DNA of 48,399 nt, taken from NCBI GenBank assembly GCA_002502855.1, contig DAQK01000018.1:1-48399 (forward strand), in the 5' to 3' direction. The notes under the pieces were generated by a model, which saw only the letters and a list, made by a program, of their open reading frames with translations, did no database searches and was not told the DNA's origin. The stretch comes from Methanobacterium sp. UBA279 (GTDB taxonomy: Archaea > Methanobacteriota > Methanobacteria > Methanobacteriales > Methanobacteriaceae). How positions within the stretch are numbered: position 1 is the first letter of the stretch; each line of letters opens with the position of its first letter. The position numbers and the translations under genes are program-made. Positions 27,956-37,109 of this stretch are shown one piece after another.

Positions 27956-28426
27956 TTGGCTTCAGAAGATTTAACCCATCTCACCCCTAAGGGTGTGAAG
28001 ATGGTGGAAGTGGGAGATAAACCCATACAGAAAAGGACAGCCCAGGCACGGGGTACCATACATCTAAAGGAAAATACGATTAAGCTGATAGAAAAAGAAG
28101 AGATCAAGAAGGGAAACGTGTTAACCACGGCACAAATAGCATCCATAAGTGCTGTGAAGAAAACCCACCACCTCATTCCTCTCTGTCACTCCCTTAAGAT
28201 CACCGGGGTAGACGTGGACTTCCAGGTGGCCAAGGACTGTATAGAAGCCATGGTAACTGTACGTTCGGAGGGCAAGACCGGTGTAGAGATGGAAGCCCTG
28301 ACCGGGGCGGGTGTGGCCCTCTTAACCATATGGGACATGGTGAAGAGTGTGGAAAAAGATGAAGATGGACAGTACCCCTCAACCCGAATATCTGACATCC
28401 AAGTAACTAAAAAAGAGAAGATATGA
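27956..28426 (+). CDS. moaC: cyclic pyranopterin monophosphate synthase MoaC
   Basis: The 156-residue enzyme makes cyclic pyranopterin monophosphate for the molybdenum/tungsten cofactor used by formylmethanofuran dehydrogenase and formate dehydrogenase. LIPLCHSLKITGVDVDF and VEMEALTGAGVALLTIWDM with DMVKSVEKD are diagnostic. The start is TTG 27956, preceded by AGGTGG; an ATG nearby (27948) is in another frame. Confidence 0.95.
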   Translation: MASEDLTHLTPKGVKMVEVGDKPIQKRTAQARGTIHLKENTIKLIEKEEIKKGNVLTTAQIASISAVKKTHHLIPLCHSLKITGVDVDFQVAKDCIEAMVTVRSEGKTGVEMEALTGAGVALLTIWDMVKSVEKDEDGQYPSTRISDIQVTKKEKI

Positions 28427-28481
28427 ACTTATTTTTTATATTATATATTATTATTTTAATTAAAATATCAAACTGAATACT

Positions 28482-30554
28482 ATGGAATCTGTAAAACCAC
28501 AGATAAGAAAGATAATAGCGGAAAGCTATCCCCAGATAAAGGAGCTCAACCCGGCACAGAAGGCGGTGGTAGAAGCAGGCTTCCTGGAGGACGACCACAA
28601 CTACATACTGGCCATCCCCACCGCTAGTGGAAAAACCCTGCTGGGGGTGATGGCGGCACTGGACACCCTGCAGAAGGGAGGTAAAGTAGTCTACGCCGTA
28701 CCACTGATATCCATCCAGAATGAGAAACTTAAGGAGTTTAAACAGTTCGAAAAGTACGGTTACAAGGTGGGCAAACACCCCGCATCTTCTGATCTGGCGG
28801 TGATGGTGTTTGAATCATTCGACGTCCTCACCCGTTTCAGCTGGAACACCCTGCGGGAAGTAGACCTCCTCATAGTGGATGAATTCCACATGCTGGGAGA
28901 GTACAGCCGGGGGCCCACCATAGAATGCGCCCTTACCCGATCACACATATTAAACCCGGGCATGCGTATTTTAGCCCTTTCAGCCACGCTTCAAAACATG
29001 ACGGAAATTGCAAACTGGTTAGACGCCCATGTGGTGGAACATGTCTTCAGACCAGTACCCCTGTTTAAAGACGTGCTCAGCACCGAGGAAATGGAATTAA
29101 AAAACAAAAACGACGTTATATTAAGGGTTTTAAAAACCTCCATGGAGGAATCAAGCCAGATACTGGTCTTCGTCTCTACACGGAGGTTTACCGAGTCCCT
29201 GGCAGGCTTCGTCTCCGGGAAGATAAAGAAGGTTATCCCCGCGGAACGTAAGAATGTCTTTAAGGAAGTTGCGGAGAAGATATTGGACGTTCCCAGGAGG
29301 AGAGGTTCCCGGCCAACCAGCGTATGCCTTAAACTGGCTGAATGCGTAGAGAATGGAATAGCCTTCCACCATGCCGGATTATTTGACAAGCAGAAGGAGA
29401 TAATCGAGGATGAATTCCGGGCGGGTAACCTGTACATGATCACAGCAACTCCCAGCCTGATGTACGGAGTTAACCTCCCATCAAAGAGTGTTATAATAAG
29501 GGATTACACCCGCTGGACATCTCAGGGCCCCCAAGCAATCCCGGTGTTTGATTACGAGCAGATGTCCGGTCGAGCCGGGCGTCCCGGTTATGATAAGGAG
29601 GGATACTCTTATTTAATTGCGAAAAGTCTTGATGAGGCCTATAATCTGAAGGAGCATTACGTTTATGGGGAGATAGAACCCACCAACTCCAAGTTACTGG
29701 AAAATAGGGACGCAGTTTACCGGCAGATCATCGCCCAGATCGCATCTTCACTCTCCAAAACCCCGGATGAGATACAGGAATTCTTCAAACAGACCTTCTA
29801 CGGGTACCAGATGTGCAACAACCAGTACCTGAGCGTGTTCGGCGCAGACAGCATGGAATACGATATCAATCAGGCACTGGAGTTCCTGATAGGGCATGGC
29901 CTGGTACAGCCCACCCCGGAAGGTTTGAAAACCACTCCCCTGGGGAATTTAGTGGCTAAAACTAACTATTCCGTGGAAACCGCGGTGAGACTCAAGGAAT
30001 ACCTTTCCACTATAGAAAGGCTGGATATTTATAGTCTCCTCTATGAGATATCCAAGACACCGGACATCATACCCGTATCATTTAAAGGCAGGAAAAGCAA
30101 GGAACCGGTAAGGGAGAAACTCAACAACAAGGGAGTGTTTGTGGTGGATATCGGTAACTCAGAAGCCACCGCAGCTACCCTGATGGAATGGATTGAGGAG
30201 CGGACAGAGTACCAGATAGAAAACGCCTTCCATGTTTACGCCGCTGGTACTCGGAGGACGGCATACGATGCCTCGTTGATGGTGAAATTCTTTAAAGAGA
30301 TGTGTGAGGTTCTAAATATTTATTCACACACACAGGACCTGGAAATCCTCTCGGCACGCCTTTATTATGGTGTGAAGGAGGAGCTCATACCCTTAGTGGT
30401 GGGTGTTAAGAGACTGGGCAGAAAAAGAGCCCGGGCGCTGGTGGAGGCATTTGGCACAGATTTAAGACATGTATCCCGGGAAGACCTTCAAAGAGTGGAA
30501 GGGATAGGCCCTAAAATTGCCGATGCCATATTTAGAAGTTATCAGGATAAATGA
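28482..30554 (+). CDS. ATP-dependent DNA helicase Hel308
   Basis: The 690-residue superfamily 2 helicase unwinds DNA 3'-5' at stalled forks. Motifs in order: I AIPTASGKTLLG, II VDEFHMLGE, III LALSATLQN, IV-V FVSTRRFTESLAG and ATPSLMYGVNLPS, VI QMSGRAGRPGYD. The C-terminus has the helix-hairpin-helix VEGIGPKIADAIFRSY. The ATG has no clear ribosome binding site. A short repeated segment (aaatgatt) follows the stop. Confidence 0.95.
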   Translation: MESVKPQIRKIIAESYPQIKELNPAQKAVVEAGFLEDDHNYILAIPTASGKTLLGVMAALDTLQKGGKVVYAVPLISIQNEKLKEFKQFEKYGYKVGKHPASSDLAVMVFESFDVLTRFSWNTLREVDLLIVDEFHMLGEYSRGPTIECALTRSHILNPGMRILALSATLQNMTEIANWLDAHVVEHVFRPVPLFKDVLSTEEMELKNKNDVILRVLKTSMEESSQILVFVSTRRFTESLAGFVSGKIKKVIPAERKNVFKEVAEKILDVPRRRGSRPTSVCLKLAECVENGIAFHHAGLFDKQKEIIEDEFRAGNLYMITATPSLMYGVNLPSKSVIIRDYTRWTSQGPQAIPVFDYEQMSGRAGRPGYDKEGYSYLIAKSLDEAYNLKEHYVYGEIEPTNSKLLENRDAVYRQIIAQIASSLSKTPDEIQEFFKQTFYGYQMCNNQYLSVFGADSMEYDINQALEFLIGHGLVQPTPEGLKTTPLGNLVAKTNYSVETAVRLKEYLSTIERLDIYSLLYEISKTPDIIPVSFKGRKSKEPVREKLNNKGVFVVDIGNSEATAATLMEWIEERTEYQIENAFHVYAAGTRRTAYDASLMVKFFKEMCEVLNIYSHTQDLEILSARLYYGVKEELIPLVVGVKRLGRKRARALVEAFGTDLRHVSREDLQRVEGIGPKIADAIFRSYQDK

Positions 30555-30601
30555 TTAAATGATTGATAATAATTCTTACCTAGTAAATTTTGAGGATGTA
30601 A

Positions 30602-31147
30602 ATGACCATAGAAGAAATTGAAGAGTTAGTTAACCTTGAACAAAACGAGACATTGAGTAAGAATGATCTTTTCTCCATTTTAAAAAAAGAAGCATCTTCC
30701 ATAGATATATGGAAGATTATGAAAGCCACTGATTTTTTAAAGGAAGATGCCAAGTATATGCAGTCACCCTACCGGGAGGATTATATAGAAAGATTTTCCA
30801 AGGCATTTTTAACCAGAATAAAGGATTTGAAGGATGACAAGGATGATTATGAGGGTGATGTGGATGTGGCCAAACTCAAAGACTTTTTAAAGGTATTAGA
30901 ATTACAGTGGGAAGAGGCAAAAAGTGTAAATGAGCAGTGTTTTTTAAAAATTGCCCGGGTAATAGCACTTTACAGTACCTTCATCCGGGAAGAACCCGTC
31001 CATCCAGTGGGGACCAGTTTCCCTGGTGGGTTTAAGTTAAGACTGGTAGGAGGTCAATATCTATGTCCGGTGAAGCAGAAACAACTGGATACTCCCAGTG
31101 CACTCTGTCGGTTCTGTGTTTCTGTGCAGGATCCTGATGTAGACTGA
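30602..31147 (+). CDS. DUF2115 (UPF0305) family protein
   Basis: The 181-residue protein matches DUF2115, a methanogen family of unknown function: a helical N-terminal part, then TFIREEPVHPVGTSFPGGF, and a cysteine cluster YLCPVKQKQ with SALCRFCVS that may bind a metal. The stop is followed by two imperfect copies of its last codons; the last copy reads DPDVDNELLF-stop and may preserve the older C-terminus. A second, decayed copy of this family occurs at about 47630-48164. Confidence 0.85.
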   Translation: MTIEEIEELVNLEQNETLSKNDLFSILKKEASSIDIWKIMKATDFLKEDAKYMQSPYREDYIERFSKAFLTRIKDLKDDKDDYEGDVDVAKLKDFLKVLELQWEEAKSVNEQCFLKIARVIALYSTFIREEPVHPVGTSFPGGFKLRLVGGQYLCPVKQKQLDTPSALCRFCVSVQDPDVD

Positions 31148-31203
31148 TGGGATTTAAGGATTCTGGTGTGGATTGATGGGATTTTAAGGATCCTGATGTA
31201 GAT
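31130..31203 (+). repeat. three copies of the DUF2115 gene tail with stop codons
   Basis: 31130-31147 (the real end) reads DPDVD-stop. 31159-31176 reads DSGVD-stop. 31189-31203 reads DPDVD and continues NELLF-stop. Spacers tgggatttaag and tgggattttaag are also alike, giving a unit of about 29-30 bases. Confidence 0.85.
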
Positions 31204-31280
31204 AATGAGTTATTATTTTAAAAAAATTAGTCAGCCTGACTATGAAGTCGGTCTATAAAATAAAAAAACTACCATTAATA

Positions 31281-31904
31281 TTATTTACTTCCTGAAATTG
31301 TGGGGTAGGCATATCTGGGAGTATAAATGAGGTTAACAGTTTTATTTTCAACTTTCCCCAGTCTGATTTCTTCCATCAATTTGATTTTATCCAGGTATCT
31401 CTTCTGGGAGTTGGACTGGACATTACTCCTATTCTTGGTCGGATTTTTCCCTGATTTGCGGATATAGACTGATTTTATGACTGTTCGATCCTGGTATGGC
31501 TTGGGGGATCTGATCCTGTTTACCCAAATTCTAAAGTCATTTTTTCTATCAGGAAGTGATTGGACCACTATTCTCTTACCCATAGTATCAACATAATTAT
31601 CATCGAATATTTCACTGAACTTATCTTCATCATCAGCCTGGGTGAGGTTGGCCAGGATATAGATGGCTATGGTAATTGTTGGTGCTCAGGAGCAGATCAT
31701 GGAAATAATCCCATTCTGGGTATAGAAATTCGGGTTCATCCTTGCTTATAATGAGCAGAGTCTGGAAACTGTTGGATCTGATTGTGTTGTCCTTGGATTT
31801 GACTCCGGAGAGTAATTCTTTAAATAAATTCTCATAAGATATAGCATCCTTTGCTAAATTTTTAACATCCAATTTTTTTTATCTTCTAGGTTATATTTCG
31901 ACAT
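31281..31904 (-). pseudogene. HEAT-like repeat protein, frameshifted
   Basis: An ATG at 31904 with an upstream GGTGGG opens MSKYNLEDKK, which shifts frame at a run of eight A (31873-31880); with nine A it would continue LDVKNLAKDAISYENLFKEL, NTIRSNSFQTLLIISKDEPE and FLYPEWDYF. A second shift near 31665 leads into IYILANLTQADDEDKF and the remaining 100 codons to a stop at 31281. The N-terminal part has the helical rhythm of HEAT-like repeat proteins found in Methanobacterium. The C-terminal part (KIKLMEEIRLGKVE) is not recognised. Function unknown; the gene is probably dead. Confidence 0.6.
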
Positions 31905-32031
31905 GATAACTACCCACCAATTTTACAGTAATTCTCTGGTATTTACCGCATGATAGAGGAATTGTATTTCCAGTTCCTGAAAAATAGAAAAATTCAACGT
32001 TATTATCCACCTTATCCCCCCATAAATCCAA
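31891..32031 (-). CDS. small ORF of unknown function
   Basis: A frame from TTG 32031 to TAA 31891 gives 46 residues (LDLWGDKVDNNVEFFYFSG through VKLVGSYHVEI). It ends inside the start region of the HEAT-like pseudogene, an overlap typical of coupled genes. There is no ATG and only a weak ribosome binding site, so it may be a fragment. Confidence 0.25.
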   Translation of the reverse strand: MDLWGDKVDNNVEFFYFSGTGNTIPLSCGKYQRITVKLVGSYHVEI

Positions 32032-32123
32032 TATTTCTCTAATTAGCCCATATATTTGTTAAAAATAGTTTATCTGTTTAAAGGATTATCCTTAATTTGG
32101 GAAATAAAAAAAAGAATTTAAGG

Positions 32124-32138
32124 GGAGGTTTATCCTCC
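32124..32138 (-). terminator. hairpin terminator overlapping the DUF2098 stop
   Basis: GGAGG-tttat-CCTCC forms a 5-bp GC stem overlapping the stop codon of the DUF2098 gene. On the minus strand it is followed by a run of eight T within cttaaattcttttttttattt. Confidence 0.55.
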
Positions 32139-32468
32139 ACCATCACAGAGCTCATTACTCATATTCACGTCTTCCAGCTTCTTCTTGAGTTTAACTGCTT
32201 TTTCAACGTCTTTTCTTGCTTTAGATGTCTCTTCTTCTTCAACACTTTCTTTGAACGGTTTTCCCCTGAGCTTGATTCGTTCGTAATCACGCTGGTTGAT
32301 GAGCTCCAAATACTCGCTGTTGTACCAGAGATCCGTGGTGTCTATTTTTGCCCAGGTTCCTTCGTCATCTGATTTTACATCTAATACTTCGCCCGCACTA
32401 CCTGTACCTGTGTAACGTACATGCGAACCCTTTAAGATAGTTTTTCCAGTTGCATCAGCGACTTCCAT
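32130..32468 (-). CDS. DUF2098 family protein
   Basis: The 112-residue protein starts with the DUF2098 core VRYTGTGSAGEVLDV and WAKIDTTDLWYNSEYLELI, a small beta-rich domain found in methanogens, followed by a charged helical tail (KARKDVEKAVKLKKKLEDV). Function is unknown. It lies 58 bases downstream of the PRC-barrel gene and may share its transcript. Confidence 0.8.
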   Translation of the reverse strand: MEVADATGKTILKGSHVRYTGTGSAGEVLDVKSDDEGTWAKIDTTDLWYNSEYLELINQRDYERIKLRGKPFKESVEEEETSKARKDVEKAVKLKKKLEDVNMSNELCDGGG

Positions 32469-32526
32469 ATCGAGTCCCCCTTTTTATTTTAGACCATTTC
32501 TAGGTAAAAATTACAGGGCGGTTTTT

Positions 32527-32799
32527 TTATTTTTTCTCTTCAAAATCTGAATCCTTAACTTCTCTTATATCGGATTTTTCATTCTTCAAGAGCACATAAT
32601 CCCCCACTTCTTCTATCTGAGAAGGTGTAATAAATAGATCAGTTCTTCTTAAACCAAAGTCACCAGTAGATATTATGATTCCCTTAATCACGGCTGTTTC
32701 AGGTTTTATAATTAGATCGTTAACCTTACCAATTTCGATAGCCTTCCTATCCACCACTCTTTTACCTAAAAAATCTGTTACCTTCATATTCTGCACCAT
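32527..32799 (-). CDS. PRC-barrel domain protein
   Basis: The 90-residue protein has the PRC-barrel pattern: LGKRVVDRKAIEIGKVNDLI, then IIKPETAVIKGIIIS, FITPSQIEEVGDYVLLK. Such proteins bind RNA, ribosomal proteins or other partners; archaeal stand-alone members have been linked to cell division or RNA metabolism. Here only the fold is seen. It is divergent from the S2P gene at 32960. Confidence 0.82.
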   Translation of the reverse strand: MVQNMKVTDFLGKRVVDRKAIEIGKVNDLIIKPETAVIKGIIISTGDFGLRRTDLFITPSQIEEVGDYVLLKNEKSDIREVKDSDFEEKK

Positions 32800-32959
32800 T
32801 TTATATTCTGTTTTTGTACTTATATATTTTTTATTAACTATTTCTTAATATTTATAATCTTTTTAAGTCTATATCAGCAGAAATTACCTGATAAAAAAAG
32901 GAGATATCAAATTAAGGGTATGAAATAAATTATTACAAACATTAAACATATAGTACACC

Positions 32960-34018
32960 ATGAAATATTCACTTAAAATCTTCACCATATTCGGAATACC
33001 CGTGGAATTACATTTCTCCTTCCTGCTCCTGATGCTGGCCATCTATTTAGTGGCGGTTTTCAATTTAATACCCGGTGTGGATGTGGTGGTGGCCGTACTG
33101 ATTACTCTTCTCTTCGTGGCTGTGGTGCTCCATGAGTTAACCCACTCCTACGTGGCCCAGAGGTATGGAGTGGAAATTGAAAGAATAATTCTACTCCCCA
33201 TAGGCGGAGTATCGGCCATGAAAGAACTTCCCAGGGATCCTCACCAGGAATTGATGATAGCGGTGGCCGGACCCCTGGTAAACCTGGTCCTGGCGGCGGC
33301 GTTGTATCCTGTATTCCTCCTCTTCGGTAACTCCCTATCCCCCAGCTTGAACTTCCTACTGTACTACTTCATCCTGATGAACTTTCTCCTGGGTGCGTTC
33401 AATTTATTACCAGCATTCCCTATGGACGGTGGGAGAGTTTTAAGGGCATACTTAGCTGAGAGGATGAATTTTATTAAGGCGACTGAAACAGCAGCGTCCA
33501 TAGGAAAAACATTAGCCATACTCATGGCCATTGTAGGTATACTTATAAACCCCTTCCTGATCTTAATCGCCATATTCGTCTATCTAGGAGCGGATCAGGA
33601 ATCCAAGATGGTCTTGTTAAACACACTCCTGGAGGGGATAAATGTCAGAGACATCATGACCAGGGAAGTGAAAACAGTGAACCCCACCGACACGGTGGAT
33701 GAGGTCCTGAAGGTCATGTTTCAGCATAGGCACATGGGATATCCAGTGTATAAGGATGGAGAGGTTCTGGGCATCATCACCTTCCATGATTTATCCCCTG
33801 TTCCTGAAGAGAAGAAACATCTGTCAGTAGAAGAGTTCATGACCCGGGATGTACTGGTAACCAGCCCGGATGAGGATGTGGCCACTGTACTGGAGAAACT
33901 GAACCTAAATAACGTGGGTCGTTTGCCGGTGGTTCAAGATGGTAAGTTAGTGGGGATAATATCCAAAACAGATATCATGAAGGCCCTGGAAATAAGAAAG
34001 GGCAGTATGAGCTCTTGA
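32960..34018 (+). CDS. site-2 protease family (M50) metalloprotease with two CBS domains
   Basis: The 352-residue membrane protein has six or so hydrophobic segments. VVLHELTHSYVAQ holds the zinc motif HExxH within a membrane helix, and LLPAFPMDGGRVLRAYL provides the third ligand Asp. Two CBS domains follow (about 228-345: MTREVKTVNPTDTVDEVL and MTRDVLVTSPDEDVATVLE), which may sense adenosine nucleotides. The enzyme probably cleaves a membrane-anchored regulator; the target is unknown. It lacks an obvious ribosome binding site. Confidence 0.92.
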   Translation: MKYSLKIFTIFGIPVELHFSFLLLMLAIYLVAVFNLIPGVDVVVAVLITLLFVAVVLHELTHSYVAQRYGVEIERIILLPIGGVSAMKELPRDPHQELMIAVAGPLVNLVLAAALYPVFLLFGNSLSPSLNFLLYYFILMNFLLGAFNLLPAFPMDGGRVLRAYLAERMNFIKATETAASIGKTLAILMAIVGILINPFLILIAIFVYLGADQESKMVLLNTLLEGINVRDIMTREVKTVNPTDTVDEVLKVMFQHRHMGYPVYKDGEVLGIITFHDLSPVPEEKKHLSVEEFMTRDVLVTSPDEDVATVLEKLNLNNVGRLPVVQDGKLVGIISKTDIMKALEIRKGSMSS

Positions 34019-34104
34019 ACCATTTTTTTAAAAGATATATTATATAAACGAGAAATCAATATCAACCAAATTGATATTATCGGAATTATTTTTAATTAAT
34101 TGAA

Positions 34105-35751
34105 ATGGAGTTTTTATGTAATATGCAAGAGGCATACAAATTTATAATCACTGAAATACTGGAAGGAAGGATCAAAAACAACCGGGATCTGGAAAAGGCC
34201 AAGCACAGGGCCTGCCGGGAGTTCAACCTCCCCCAATTTATAAGCAACGCGGAGATACTGGAAAGCGCATCCTCCGGAGAGAGAGCCAGGATAGCCCCTA
34301 TAATAAAGAAAAAACCAACCCGTACACTTTCCGGTGTGGCGGTGGTTGCGGTGATGGTCCATCCCCACCAGTGCCCCCATGGAAGATGCCTATACTGTCC
34401 GGAGAGTGACCAGGCACCTCCCAGTTATACCGGTGAGGAACCAGCAGCCCTCCGGGGAAGACGGTACAACTTCAACCCCTACCTCCAGGTATACAACCGC
34501 CTACTACAACTGGAGAACATAGGACACCCCCTGGATAAAGTGGAACTCATAGTGATGGGTGGAACCTTCCCCTCAGCAGCTTTGTGCTATCAGGAATGGT
34601 TTGTAACCAAATGCCTGCAGGCCATGAACGATTTCGGGGTAAAAAACATTGAATATAAAGGTAATTTGGAAGCCAATGCCAATTTGGAAGTACCTAAAGA
34701 ATTCGCCTACCTGGAAGATGTCCAGAAGATTAATGAGGGGTCTCCAGTCAGATGCGTAGGTATGACCTTTGAAACACGCCCTGACTACTCGAAAACAGAG
34801 GATGTAGACCGTATGCTCCAGATGGGGGTGACCCGGGTGGAACTGGGTGTTCAAACCATCTACAACTTCATATACCGGCGCATAGAACGGGGACACCGGG
34901 TAGAGGATGTGGTGGACTCCGCTAGGATACTCAGGGATTCAGGGATTAAAGTAGCCATGCACCTCATGCCCGGCCTCTTCGCTGACCAAGAGAGGGATTT
35001 AAGGATATTTAAGCGCGTATTCTCTGATGAGAGATTTAAACCCGATATGCTCAAAATCTATCCATGTTTAGTTACCAAGGGCTCAAAGTTACATGAACTG
35101 TGGCAGGAGGGAGTTTATACTCCGTACACTACCCAGGAGGCGGTTGATTTAATCGTGGAAATCAAGAAAATCTTACCAAAATGGGTGAGGACCATGCGGA
35201 TACAGAGGGATATTCCATCCCCACTGATAGAGGCAGGGGTTAAAAAGTCTAACCTGGGAGAACTGGTATATCAAACACTGGAAGAAAAGGATATTAACTG
35301 TCAGTGCATACGCTGCCGTGAAGTAGGCCACCGGGCATCACAGAATCTAACACCACAGTTAGATAACATTAAACTCCTCTCTGAGGAATACCAGGCCGGG
35401 AGTGGGCAGGAGATATTCATCTCCCACGAAGATGTCATCTCCGACATCTTAATCGGTTTTTTACGACTTAGAATCCCATCCAGTCGAGCACACCGTAGCG
35501 AAATTGATGAGAAGACAGCCCTTATAAGGGAATTACATGTTTACGGGTCTATGGTGCCCTTGGGTGATAGAAAAGATGAGTTATGGCAGCATCAGGGCTA
35601 TGGTGAGAGTCTGATAAAAGAAGCGGAGAGGATAGCTTCTGAAGTTTATGATAAGGATAAGATATTAATTACCAGCGGAATAGGGGTCCGTAATTACTAC
35701 CAAAAATTTGGGTACAGAAAGGAAGGGCCTTACATGGCTAAAAAACTATGA
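34105..35751 (+). CDS. archaeal Elp3 tRNA-uridine modification enzyme
   Basis: This 548-residue radical SAM/acetyltransferase modifies the wobble uridine (U34) of tRNAs. HPHQCPHGRCLYCPES carries the iron-sulfur cysteines; VELGVQTIYNFIYRRIERGH and VRTMRIQRDIPSP are Elp3 blocks. The C-terminal GNAT domain ends YYQKFGYRKEGPYM. A second Cys group, NCQCIRCREVGH, binds zinc in relatives. ATG 34123 (MQEAYKF) is an alternative start. deoC follows 4 bases after the stop. Confidence 0.94.
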   Translation: MEFLCNMQEAYKFIITEILEGRIKNNRDLEKAKHRACREFNLPQFISNAEILESASSGERARIAPIIKKKPTRTLSGVAVVAVMVHPHQCPHGRCLYCPESDQAPPSYTGEEPAALRGRRYNFNPYLQVYNRLLQLENIGHPLDKVELIVMGGTFPSAALCYQEWFVTKCLQAMNDFGVKNIEYKGNLEANANLEVPKEFAYLEDVQKINEGSPVRCVGMTFETRPDYSKTEDVDRMLQMGVTRVELGVQTIYNFIYRRIERGHRVEDVVDSARILRDSGIKVAMHLMPGLFADQERDLRIFKRVFSDERFKPDMLKIYPCLVTKGSKLHELWQEGVYTPYTTQEAVDLIVEIKKILPKWVRTMRIQRDIPSPLIEAGVKKSNLGELVYQTLEEKDINCQCIRCREVGHRASQNLTPQLDNIKLLSEEYQAGSGQEIFISHEDVISDILIGFLRLRIPSSRAHRSEIDEKTALIRELHVYGSMVPLGDRKDELWQHQGYGESLIKEAERIASEVYDKDKILITSGIGVRNYYQKFGYRKEGPYMAKKL

Positions 35752-35755
35752 ATAG

Positions 35756-36430
35756 ATGATTAAAATGATATCTGCATATGAATTAGCTCAGATGATAGAC
35801 CATACCAATCTACGTCCAGATGCAACAGAAGAAGACATAAAGAGACTGTGCCATGAAGCTCTTGAGTATGAATTCCAGTGTGTATGTGTAAACCCCACCA
35901 ACGTCCCTATGGTTGTGGATAATTTAGAGGGGTCTGGTGTTGGTGTATGTGCAGTAGTAGGGTTTCCTTTAGGAGCTCAGACCTCAAAAACCAAGTCCTT
36001 TGAAGCGGAGGAAGCCGTTGGGTGGGGTGCCTCCGAAGTGGATATGGTAATGAACATGGGGCTGCTTAAATCTGGAAAGGAAGAACTGGTGGGATTAGAT
36101 ATCCAAGGAGTTGTGGAGTCTTCAAAGGGAAAAATAGTCAAAGTTATACTGGAAACTGCACTCTTAACCTACCAAGAAAAGCTGAAAGCGTGTTTAATAG
36201 CCCAAATAGCCGGTGCCCACTTTGTTAAAACCTCCACTGGCTTCGGAGGCCTTCCTGGGGCTACTGTGGAGGATGTGAAATTGTTACGGGAAACTGTAGG
36301 AGAAGATATGGGTGTTAAGGCTTCAGGTGGTATAAGAGATCTGGAGACTGCACTAAAAATGATAGAGGCCGGTGCAAACAGGATAGGTACCTCCAGTGGT
36401 GTGCAGATAATGGAGGCTTTAATCCATTAA
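35756..36430 (+). CDS. deoC: deoxyribose-phosphate aldolase
   Basis: The 224-residue TIM-barrel aldolase splits 2-deoxyribose 5-phosphate to glyceraldehyde 3-phosphate and acetaldehyde. DHTNLRPDATEEDIKRLC at the start, the Schiff-base Lys in HFVKTSTGFG, and VKASGGIRD with the second Lys are diagnostic. ATG 35765 is an alternative start. It is packed 4 bases after elp3. Confidence 0.95.
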   Translation: MIKMISAYELAQMIDHTNLRPDATEEDIKRLCHEALEYEFQCVCVNPTNVPMVVDNLEGSGVGVCAVVGFPLGAQTSKTKSFEAEEAVGWGASEVDMVMNMGLLKSGKEELVGLDIQGVVESSKGKIVKVILETALLTYQEKLKACLIAQIAGAHFVKTSTGFGGLPGATVEDVKLLRETVGEDMGVKASGGIRDLETALKMIEAGANRIGTSSGVQIMEALIH

Positions 36431-36559
36431 TTGAAGTAACATTTCACATTTGTTCATGATTTGTTTTTTGGGACCATAATTTATCAAACTACAATATTAT
36501 TAGTATTAATTCAACAAAAATTATCTGATAAATTAACAAATTTTTAAGGTGGAAACTGT

Positions 36560-36910
36560 ATGGATGTGAAAATCGAAGTAGTGGGGAAAGGTAAAGCCCG
36601 GGCGAAATTGGATGGGAGAAATCCAGAAACAGCTGACCGGTTTTACAAGAGCCTTCCCCTGGAAGGAAAGGCGAAATTATGGTTGGAGGAAGTCTATTTC
36701 ATCATACCCCTGGAACTGGAATATGAAAATCAATCCCCCAGTGCAGAGAAGGGCGACCTATCTTACTGGCCTCCCGGGGCCGCATTCTGCATATTCTACG
36801 GTGAATCACAGCCAGCATCTCCAGTAAACCATATTGGTAAGTTAACATCTAATCTGGAGCTTTTCGATGGCCTGGATCCCGATGATAAAATAATAATCCG
36901 GAAAGTATGA
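36560..36910 (+). CDS. cyclophilin-like fold protein
   Basis: The 116-residue protein (ARAKLDGRNPETADRFYKSL, KGDLSYWPPGAAFCIFYGE, HIGKLTSNLELFDGL) belongs to the cyclophilin-like family (DUF369/TM1367 type), a beta-barrel resembling peptidyl-prolyl isomerases but lacking known isomerase residues. Function is unknown. An AGGTGG site precedes ATG 36560. Confidence 0.82.
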   Translation: MDVKIEVVGKGKARAKLDGRNPETADRFYKSLPLEGKAKLWLEEVYFIIPLELEYENQSPSAEKGDLSYWPPGAAFCIFYGESQPASPVNHIGKLTSNLELFDGLDPDDKIIIRKV

Positions 36911-37109
36911 TTCATAAATAATCTGTATAATATGATTCATTAAATCTTGAATATCTTTTTTTTATTTTAGGGAAAAGTTTTATAGTATAATATTAAAGGT
37001 TTATACTCTACAAGCCAAATAAATTCTTAATATCTGATAAAATTATACCATATTTAATTTATTTATTAAAAAAATAAGAGATAATCTAAATTTACAGGGA
37101 AATTTTTTT

